DNA of 64,000 bases from Mercurialis annua (taxonomy: Eukaryota; Streptophyta; Magnoliopsida; Malpighiales; Euphorbiaceae): assembly GCF_937616625.2 (NCBI RefSeq), contig NC_065572.1:36545653-36609652 (forward strand). The letters are read 5' to 3'. Below the pieces are notes generated by a model, which ran no database searches, was not told the origin of the DNA, and saw nothing but the letters and a program-made list of their open reading frames with translations. Positions 24,928 to 35,221 of this stretch are shown here, one piece after another; position 1 is the first letter of the stretch; the number at the start of each line of letters is the position of its first letter. The translations under genes and the position numbers were made by a program.

Positions 24928-27900
24928 GTTTGTAAACGTTTGGCTTAAATTGCTAAAAAGGTGAAACGCTTAGATTTTTTTCCTAACGTTTGTAAACGTT
25001 TTGCTTAAATCGGAAAAAAGGTGAAATGTTTGGATTTGTTTCGTAACGTTTGTAAACATTTGGCTTTGTTTCGTAACGTTTGTAAATGTTTGGCTTAAAT
25101 CTCTAAAATGGGGAAATGTTTGGTTTTGTTTCATAACCTTTGTAAACATTTAGCTTAAATTGCTAAAAAGGTGAAATGTTTGGATTTGTTTCGTAACGTT
25201 TGTAAACATTTCCCCATTTTAGCGATTTATGCCAAATGTTTACAAAGGTTACGAAACAAATCCAAGCATTTCACCCTATTAGAAATTTAAGCCAAACGTC
25301 TTCAAACGTAACAAAATAAATAAAAACGTTTCACCTTTTTCGCGATTTAAGCCAAACGTTTGCAAACGTTACGAGACAAATCCAAACTAATCAGTTTTTT
25401 AGGGATGTAAACCAAACATTTACAAACATTACGAGACAAATCCGAGCGTTTCACCTTTTTAGCGGTTTAAGCCAAATGTTTACAAACCTTACGAAACAAA
25501 TGCAAACGTTTCACCTTTTTAGCAATTGAAGCCAAACGTTTACAAACGCAACGAAACAAATCAAAACGTTTCATTGTTTTAGCAATTCTAGCCAAACGTT
25601 TATGAACGTTACGAAACAAATCCAAATGTTTCTCCTTTTTAGCAATTTAAGCCAAACGTTTACAAACGTTACGAAACAAATCCAAATATTTTACCTTTTT
25701 ATCAATTTAAGCCAAACGTTTACAAACGTTACAAAACAAAACTAAACTTTTCACCTTTTTAGCAATTTAAGCCAAACGTTTACAAACGTTATGAAACAAA
25801 ATCCAAACGTTTAAATTTATGCCAAGCGTTTAAAAACGTTATAAAACAAATCCAAACGTTTCCCATTTTTAGCAATTTAAGCCAAACGTTTATAAACGTT
25901 ACGGCTTAAATAGCTAAAAAGGTGAAGCATTTGGATTTGTTTGTAACGTTTTAAACATTTGGTTTTGTTTTATAACCTTTTAAAACCAAACATTTGACCT
26001 TTTTAACGAATTAAGCCAAACGTTTACATACATTACGAAACATATCCAAATGTTTCCCCTTTTTAGCGATTTATGCCAAGCGTTTACAAACGTTACAAAA
26101 CAAATCAAAATGTTTCGCCATTTTAGCGATTTAAGACAAACGTTTAAAACGTTACGAAACAAATGCAAACGTTTCACCTTTTTAGCGATTTAAGCCAAGC
26201 ATTTACAAACGTTCCAAAACAAATCCAAGCGTTTCCCATTTTTAGCGATTTAAACCAAACGTCTACAAACATTACGAAACAAAACCAAACGTTTCTTCTT
26301 TTTCGCGATTTAAGCCAACCGTTTACAAACTTTACATAAGAAATCCAAACATTTCACCTATTTAGCGATTTAAACCAAACGTTTACAAACGCTACGAAAC
26401 AAAATTACGAAACAAACCAAACGTTTCACATTTTAAAAGATTTAAGCAAAACGTTTACAAACGTTACAAAACAAATCCAAATGTTTCCCTATTTTAGCGA
26501 TTTAAGCCAAATGTTTACAAATGTTACGAAACTTTTAAGCCAAATGTTTACAAAGATTACGGAACAAAACCAAACGTTTCCCCTTTTTAGCAATTTAAGC
26601 CAAATGTTACAAAATAAATCCAAACATTTCTCCATTTTAGCGATTTAAGACAAACGTTTACAAATGTAACGAAACAAATCCAAACGTTTCACCTTTTTAG
26701 CAATTGGAGCCAAATGTTTACAAACATTACGGAACAAAACCAAACGTTTCCCCTTTTTAGCAATTTAAGCCAAACGTTTCACCTTTTATAGCGATTTAAA
26801 CCCAACGTTTACAGACGTTACAAAACAAATCCAAATGTTTCACCTTTTTAGCAATTTAAGCCAAACGTTTACACACGTTACAAAACAAATCCAAATGTTT
26901 CACCTTTTTAGCGATATAAGCCAAACGTTTACAAACGTTGCGACACAAATACAAACGTTTCACTTTTTTAACGATTTAAGCCAAACATTTACAACCATTG
27001 CGAAACAAAACCAAACAATTCACCTTTTTAGCGATTTAAGCCAAAAGTTTATAAACGTTACAAAACAAATCCAAAAGTTTCACATTTTTAGCAGTTTAAA
27101 CCAAACGTTTACAAATGTTACGGAACAAAACCAAACGTTTAAAACATTACGAAACAAATCCAACCGTTTCAAATTTTTAGTGATTTAAGCCAAACCTTTT
27201 ACAAACGTTATGAAACAAAGCCAAACGTTTACAAGCGTTACGAAACAAATCCAAGCGTTTCACCTTTTTAGCAATTTAAGCCAAACGTTTAGAAACGTTA
27301 CAAATCAAATCCAAACGTTTCACCTTTTTAGCGATTTAAGCCAAACATTTACAAACATTACAAAACAAATCCAAATGTTTCACCTTTTTAGCGATTTAAG
27401 CCAAACGTTTACAAACATTACAAAAAAAATTGAAACGTTTCACCTTTTTAGCAATTTAAGCCAAAAGTTTACAAACATTACGAAACAAAACCAAACGTTT
27501 CACCTTTTTAGCGATTTAAGATAAACGTTTATAAACGCTGCAAAACAAATCAAAATATTTCACATTTTTAGCACTTTAAGCAAAACGTTTACAAATGTTA
27601 CGAAACAAATCCAAACATTTTCCCATTTTTGAAATTTAAGCCAAACGTTTACAAATAATACAAAACAAATATAAATGTTTTTCATTTTTAGCGATTTAAC
27701 CCAAACATTTCCAAACGTTACAAAAAAAACCAAAGATTTCACCTTTTTAGCGATTTAAGCCAAACGTTTATAAACATTACGAAACAAATCCAAGCGTTTC
27801 ACCTTTTTAGCGATTTAAGCCAAATATTTACAAACGTTACGAAACAAATCCAAACATTTCACATTTTTAGCGATTTAAGCCAAACGTTTAAAAATGTTAT

Positions 27901-28527
27901 GAAGCAAATCCAAACGTTTCTAGCAATTTAAGCCAAAAATTTACAAACATTACGAAACAAATCCAAATGTTTCACTTTTTTAGCGATTGAAGCCAAACGT
28001 TTACAAAGGTTATGAAAAAAAACGTTTGGCTTAAATCACTAAATGGGGAAACTTTTGGATTAGATTTGTTTCATAACGTTTGCAAACGTTTGGCTTAAAT
28101 CGCTAAAAAGGTAAAATGTTTGGTTTGTATTTGTTTCGTAACGTTTGTTAATGTTTGGCTTAAATCGTTGAAAAAGTGAAACGTTTGGTTTTGGTTCGTA
28201 ATGTTTGTATATGTTCATATCAAATTGCTAAAAAGGTGAAACGCTTGGATTTGTTTCGTAACGTTTCAAACGTATGGATTTGTTTTGTAACATTAGTTAA
28301 CGTTTGGCTTAAATCGCTAAAAAAGGGAAACATTTGTTTTTATTTCGCAACGTTTGTAAACGTTCGGCATAAATCGCTAAAATGGTTAAACGTTTGGCTT
28401 AAATCACTAAAACGGTGACACGTTTGGATTTGTTTCGTAACATTTGTAAACGTTCAGATTGAATTGCTAAAAAGGGGAAACTCTTGGATTTGTAAACGTT
28501 TTGCTTAAATTGCTAAAAAGGTGAAAC
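24923..28527. repeat. 60-bp satellite array, block 2, with several inversions
   Basis: About 60 monomers. Orientation changes at about 25205 (reverse to forward), 25901 (to reverse), 25981 (to forward) and 28019 (to reverse). The core word is AAACGTTTACAAACGTTACG. Many monomers carry C-to-T or G-to-A changes at the two ACGT CpG sites. The 117- and 104-codon frames at 26835-27524 and the minus frames here are read-through of the 60-bp (20-codon) unit, not genes. Confidence 0.93.
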
Positions 28528-29735
28528 ATCATCACATTGACTTGGATAAAATACAATTAGGTGCCTACTAATTTATAAATCTTACAAATTAGTCCCTAAT
28601 TTATACTTGTTTTTCATCTTAGATTAATTTCCGAGATATGCTAGTATCTATATGAAATCAATCTCTCGTAAACTCAATCGGTTGCACACCCTATTGTGTG
28701 TGACTAACTATGTTCACATCTATATGGCAACGAGAGTCATAAGAAACGCTTTTCTTATATTAAATAATTAAATCCCATTAATTATTAATTCTCGTAGATC
28801 GTGAGTGACGTCTAGCAACATATCACGACCCCCAAATAGATATGAATGTTTCGATGCATTCTTTATGAACTAATGTTCATAATTACCGTACACTCAAAAT
28901 TCCCTTCATTTAAGATTCCGATCTCGACTGGTGTCACGGTTGAGTCAAACACTGTTTGTCTTGATCATATGACCTCATCTCAGTTCTTATTCTTGATAAA
29001 TATGACTTCCACTAGAAACAACTTTCTAAGTAAGTCATATACACCTGCGCAGGTTTTATCATCCATCGAGAACAATTTGGGATAGCATCGAATCTTTTCT
29101 CCGTTCATCCGGAGTGATAAATCCTCTCTTGGTTAAACCCCTATCTCCATATACAACTAAATAGAGCCAACACATCTCGTGACCCTAGCTCATGAAAGAT
29201 CTAGGGATAAGGAGCATCAAACTCTAATCACCTATATACAAGATAGTGTCACCGCAAGTCAAAGGACATATGTACAATTATGAAATAGATGACATTAAAT
29301 TGAGTTTGATGAAATACCATGTATAAGTCATCTAGCGTCACTTGTTCGACTCACTCAAACCCTTTGAGTGTCCATATGTTTATTGTGATCCCCATCAAGT
29401 AGTATTAAACTCACTGTTTCCTATAATTAGCAATTATTTACTAATCAGGAGAATAAACAGAGGTGACGATCTTTCCGGGATAATGTGATGCCCTTATTCG
29501 TAGGACCCCATCGATCGTGAACAGTTATTTAGATCACTTGTATAATAGAATCTGTCACTCATATTCTCAACACTTTAAGAATAGATTCTATCACAATGTG
29601 ATAAGGACAATATGCAATAAATAAACACTTAGTAGATGAGGCACTTAGTTCAAATAAAACATATATATCATTGCCAATGGGATTTGTTTATACAAGTATA
29701 AATAAAAAATGGCCCTAGGGCACATACTACTAACA
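28528..29735 (-). mobile_element. Solo or fragmentary LTR, Copia-like, inserted in satellite
   Basis: About 1.2 kb unrelated to the satellite or the Gypsy LTRs. On the minus strand it would begin TGTTAGTAGTATGTGCCCTA at 29735, a TG start resembling LTRs of plant Copia elements, and continues as AT-rich non-coding sequence. The left boundary (about 28527) shows no clear CA end and no convincing target duplication, so the U5 end may be truncated. There is no primer site, polypurine tract or coding sequence. The 79-codon frame at 28846-29085 is not recognisable. The Copia assignment rests on resemblance only. Confidence 0.5.
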
Positions 29736-29880
29736 ACGAAACACATCCAATGGTTTCACCTTTTTAGTGATTGAAGTCAAATGCTACGAAACAAATCCAA
29801 TCGTTTCACCTTTATAGCAATTTAAACCAAACGTTTACAAACATTACGAAATAAATCAAAACGTTTCACCTTTTTAGATT
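29736..29880. repeat. 60-bp satellite, block 3
   Basis: Roughly two and a half forward monomers between the Copia-like LTR and the first MITE. The last nine bases (ttttagatt) are the left copy of the MITE target duplication. Confidence 0.85.
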
Positions 29881-30248
29881 GGGTTACTTCCTAAAAAAAT
29901 TACAAACTTTACACGAAATTTCATTTTAATCATGACCTTTAAAGGTTGCCATTTAAAGGCACGAACTTTCATATTGTTTCAAATTCATCATTTCAATGTA
30001 TTTTTATTGACCAAATTCTTCACTAAACCATTAATGAAAGACCCAAGTTATTAATCAACATCAAATCTTATAATCTTTCGGTTAGAGTATCTAGGATTAG
30101 GAATTTGTAGTCAGATAATAGACAGAATTTTGCTTTTGTGATAAGTTTGAAATTAAATGAAAGTTCATGCCTTTCAATGACAACTTTTAAAGGTCATGAT
30201 TAAAATGAAACTTCGTGTAAAGTTCGTAATTTTATTAGGAGTTAACCC
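29881..30248. mobile_element. Long-TIR MITE 1, Mutator-like
   Basis: 368 bp with terminal inverted repeats of about 92 bases (29881-29972 and 30157-30248), about nine mismatches between arms. Outer ends are gggttac / gttaaccc. It is flanked by a 9-base duplication, ttttagatt (29872-29880) and ttttagact (30249-30257), 8 of 9 matching and lying in the satellite's ctttttagcgattt segment. Long TIRs and a 9-bp duplication are hallmarks of Mutator-like elements. It has no coding capacity and would depend on a transposase encoded elsewhere. Confidence 0.82.
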
Positions 30249-33200
30249 TTTTAGACTGAAGCCAAACATTTGTAAACGTTACGAAACAAATCAAAACATT
30301 TCACCTTTATAGCGATTTAAACCAAACGTTTACAAATGTTGCAAAAGAAATCCAAACGTTTCACCTTTTGAGCGATTTAAGCCAAACGTTTACAAACGTT
30401 ACGAGACAAAACCAAACGTTTAAAACGTTACGAAACAAATTCAAACGTTTCACATTTTTAGCGATTTAAGCCAAACGTTTACAAATGTTACGAAACAAAA
30501 CCAAGCCTTTCACCTTTTTAGCGATTTAAGCCAAACATTACAAACTTTACAAAACAAATCAAGCGTTTCCCCTTTTGAGCAATTTAAGCCAAACGTTTAC
30601 AAACGTTACGAAACAAATCCAAGCGTTTCACATTTTCAACAATTTCAGCCAAACGTTTACAAACGTTATGAAACAAATCCAAACATTTCACCTTTTAATG
30701 ATTTAAGCCAAACGTTTACAAACGTTACGAAACAAATCCAAACGTTTCCCCTTTTTAGCGATTTAAGACAAACATTTACAAAGGTTAGGATACAAATCCA
30801 AGCGTTTAACCATTGTAGAAATTTAAGCCAAACGTTTACAAACGTTACGAAACAAATCCAAGCGTTTCAACTTTTTAGCAATTTAAGCTAAACGTTTACA
30901 AACGTTATGAAATAAATCCAAGCGTTTTACCTTTTTAGCAATTTAAACCAAACGTTTACAAACGTTACGAAATCAATCCGAATGTTTAACCTTTTTAGCT
31001 ATTTAAGACAAACATTTACAAACGTTACGAAACAAATCCAAACGTTTCACATTTTTAGCTATTTAAGCCAAACGTTTACAAACGTTATGAAACAAATCCA
31101 AACGTTTCCCCTTTTTAGAGATTTAAGCCAAACGTTTACAAACGTTACGAAACAAAACACAACGTTTCACCTTTTTTGCGATATAAGCCAAACGTTTACA
31201 AATATTACGAAAAAAATCCAAATGTTTATAACGTGATGAAACAAATCCAAGTGTTTCCTCTTTTTAGCAATTTAAGCCAAACGTTTATTAACGTTGCGAA
31301 ACAAATCCAAACGTTTCAACTTTTTAGCAATTTAAGGCAAACGTTTACAAACGTTCCGAAACAAATCAAAATGTTTCACCTTTTTGGCGATTTTAGCCAA
31401 ACGTTTACAAACGGTACGAAACAAATCCAAACGTTTCCCCTTTTTAGCAATTAAATCCAAAACGTTTACAAACGTTACAAAACAAATCCAAGCGTTTCAC
31501 CTTTTCAACAATTTCAGCCAAACGTTTAAAACGTTACGAAATAAATCAAAACGTTTCACCTTTTTAGCGATTTAAGCCAAACATTTACAAACGTTATGAA
31601 ACAAAACCAAATGTTTCACCTCTTTAGCGATTTAAGGCCACAACCGTTACAAAACAAATCCAAACGTTTCACATTTTTAGCAATTTAAACGAAACGTTTA
31701 AGATGTTACGAAACAAATCCAAAAATTTCACCTTTTTAGCGATTTATGCCAAACGTTTACAAACGTTACGAAGCAAATCCAGACGTTTAACTTTTTTAGC
31801 AATTGAAGCCAAACGTTTACAAACGTTACAAAAGAAATCCAAACGTTTCCCCTTTTTAGCGATTTAAGCCAAACGTTTAAAAAACGTTACGAAACAAATC
31901 CAAACGTTTCACCTTTTTTGCGATTTAAGACAAACGTTTACAAAGGTTATGAAACAAATCCAAATGTTTCACCTTTTTCGCAATTTAAGCTAAACGTTTA
32001 CAAACGTTACGAACAAGTCCAAGAGTTTCACCTTTTTAGCGATATAAGCCAAACGTTTACAAACATTATGAAACAAATCCAAACCTTTTAACTTTTTAGC
32101 GTTTTAAGCCAAACATTTACTAACGTTACGAAACAAATCCAGCGTTTCACCTTTTTAGCGGTTTAAGCCAAACGTTTGCTAATGTCACGCAAATGTTTCA
32201 CGTTTTTAGCAATTTAAGCCAAACTTTTAAAACATTACGAAACAAATCCAAACGTTTCTCCGTTTTAGCAATTTAAGCCAAACGTTTACTAACGTTACGA
32301 AACAAATCCAAACGTTTCACCTTTTTAGCGATTTATGCCAAACGTTTAAAAACGTTACAAAACAAAACTAAACGTTTAAAACGTTACGAAAGAAATCCAG
32401 ACGTTACACATTTTTAGCGATTTAAGTCAAACCTTTACAAACGTTACGAAACAAAATTCAAGCATTTCTCCTTTTTAGAAATTTAAGCCAAACGTTTATA
32501 AACGTTGCGAAGCAAATCCAAATGTTTCACATTTTTAGCAATTTAAGCAAAACGCTTACAAACGTTACGAAACATATCTAAGCCTTTCACCTTTTCAGCA
32601 ATAAAAGCCAAACCTTTGCACACGTTACGAAATAAATCCAGGCGTTTCACCTTTTCAGCAATTTAAGCCAAACGTTTGCAAACGTTACGAAATAAATCAG
32701 AACGTTTCATCTTTTAAGTGATTTAAGACATTTACAAACGTTATGAAACAAATCCAAACGTTTCACCTTTTTAGCGATTTAAGACAAACGTTTGCAAAGG
32801 TTATGAAACAAATCCACACGTTTCACCTTTTTAGCAATTTAAGCCAAACGTTTACGAACGTTACAAAAAAAATCCAAGCATTTCACCTTTTTAGCAATTT
32901 AAGCTAAACGTTTACAAATGTTATGAAACAAATCCAAGAATCTCCTCTTTTTATCGATTTAAGCCAAACGTTTACAAACGTTATGAAACAAATCCAAATG
33001 TTTCAACTTTTTAGCGATTTAAGCAAAACGTTTACTAATGTTATGAAAAAAATCCAAACGTTTCCCCTCTTTAGCGATGTAAGCCAAACGTATACTAACG
33101 ACACGAACCAAATCCAAACGTTGAATGTTTTTAGCAATTTAAGCCAAACTTTTACTAACGACACGAAACAAATCCGAACGTTTCACGTTTTTAGCAATTT

Positions 33201-34834
33201 AAGCCAAACATTTACAAAATTACGAAATAAATCCAAACATTTCTCCATTTTAGCAATTTAAGCCAAACGTTTACGAACTTTAAGAAACAAATCCAAACGT
33301 TTCGCCTTTTTAGCGTTTAAGTTAAACCTTTACAAACGTTTCGAAACAAAACCAAGCGTTTCACCTTTTTAGTAATTTAAGCCAAACGTTTGCAAACGTT
33401 ACATAACAATTCCAAGCGTTTCACCTTTTTAGCAATATATGCTAAACGTTTACAAACGTTGCGAAACAAATTCAAGCGTTTCACAGTTTTAGGTAGTTAA
33501 GCCAAACGTTTACAAACGTTACAAAACAAATCCAAGCGTTTCCCCTTTATAGAAATTTAAGCCAAACGTTTACAAACGTTACGAAAAAAAATCCAAATGT
33601 TTAACTTTTTACGCGATTTATGCCGAATGCTTACAAACGTTTAGAAACAAAACCAAATGCTTCACCTTTTTAGCAATTTAAGCTAAACGTTTACAAACAT
33701 TACAAAACAAATCCAAACGTTTCAAATTTTTACAATTTAAGCCAAACGTTTACAAACGTTACGAAACAAATCCAAGCGTTTCAACTTTTTAGCAATTTAA
33801 TCCAAACGTTTACAAACGTTAGGAAACAAATCCAAGCGTTTAAAACGTTACGAAACAAATCCAAACATTTCATATTTTTAGCAATTTAAGCCAATCGTTT
33901 ACAAACGTTACGAAACAAAACCAAACGTTTCCCCTTTTTTGCGATTTAAGCCAAACATTTACAAACGTTAGAAAACCAATCCAAACGTTTCACCTTTTTA
34001 ACGATTTAAGCCGAATGTTTACAAACATTTCGAAGAAAAAAATCAAACGTTTCACCTTTTTAGCGATTTAAGCCAAACGTTTACAAACTTTACTAAACAA
34101 ATCCAAACGTTTCACCTTTTTAGCGATTTATGCTAAACTTTTACAAAGGTTACGAAAAAAAACCAAAATGTGTCACCCTTTTAGCAATTTAAGCAAAACG
34201 TTTATAAACGTTATGAGACAAATCCAAATGTTTCACCTTTTTAGCGATTTAAACCAAACGTTTACAAAGGTTTGGAAACAAAACCAAACGTTTCATCTTT
34301 GTAGTGATTTAAGCCAAACGTTTATAAAGGTTACGAAACAAATCCAAACGTGTCACCTTTTTAGAAATTTAAGCCAAACATGTACAAAAGTTACGAAACA
34401 AATCCAAACGTTTCACCTTTTTAGCGATTAAGCCAAACGTTTACAAATGTTACGAAACAAATACAAACGTTTCACATTTTTAACCATTTAAGACGAACCT
34501 TTACAAACGTTACGAAACAAGTCCAAACGTGTCACATTTTTAGTAATTTATGCTAAACGTTTACAAACGTTAAGAAACAAAACCAAGTGTTTCACCTTTT
34601 TAGCAATTTAAGCCAAACATTTTCAAACGTAATGAAACAAATCCAAGCGTCTAAAACGTTACGAAACAAATCCAAACGTTTCATCTTTTAGCAATTTAAG
34701 CCAAACATTTACAAACGGTATGAAACAAATCCAAGTGTTTCACCGTTTTCGCAATTTAAGCCAAACGTTTACAAACGTTACGAAATTTCAAACGTTTCCC
34801 CTTTTTAACGATTTAAGCCAAACGTTTACAAACG
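30249..34834. repeat. 60-bp satellite array, block 4 (forward)
   Basis: About 76 monomers, all forward, many staying in exact 60-base register for a kilobase or more (for example 30841-31200). Several shortened units occur where aaacgttt is followed directly by aaaacgttacg (near 30416, 32367, 33837). The 112-, 92- and 87-codon frames are satellite read-through. Confidence 0.95.
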
Positions 34835-35221
34835 GGATATTAAACTCTATAGATCACTATGCTTTCCTCAAATTACAGAAAGGTCACTAATAAAACTATT
34901 GTTACAAAATGGTCATTGAACTATACCTTTTATTACAAAGGGGTCCAGCCATCTAAAACGTTGCGTTTTAAGCAAAAACGCAACATTTTTGCTTACGTGG
35001 CAAGCCAAAATTACAAAAAGAAACATAGTTCAGTGACCTTTTTATAATAAGAGATCCAGTGACATTTTAATAATTCACGAAAAGTTTAGTGTTGTTTTTG
35101 TAACAACATAAACATTTTTGTAGTAAAAGGTATAGTTCAATGACCATTTTGTAACAAAAGTTTTTTTAGTGATCTTTCTGTAATTTGAGTAAAGTCTAAT
35201 GATCTACAGAGTTTAATATCC
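34835..35221. mobile_element. Long-TIR MITE 2, Mutator-like
   Basis: 387 bp with ~105-base inverted terminal repeats (34835-34939 and 35117-35221), about nine to ten mismatches. Ends are ggatattaaactct / gagtttaatatcc. It is flanked by a perfect 10-base duplication tttacaaacg (34825-34834 and 35222-35231), although this word also occurs in every satellite monomer. The middle contains a short hairpin (gttgcgtttt..aaaacgcaac, about 34961-34990). There is no coding sequence. It is unrelated in sequence to MITE 1. Confidence 0.8.

Noticed and set aside
26835..27524. Open frames of 104-117 codons encoding Thr/Phe/Asn-rich repeats as genes
   Set aside because: They follow the 60-bp satellite register, end where a monomer shifts, and similar frames appear on the opposite strand and in every array block.
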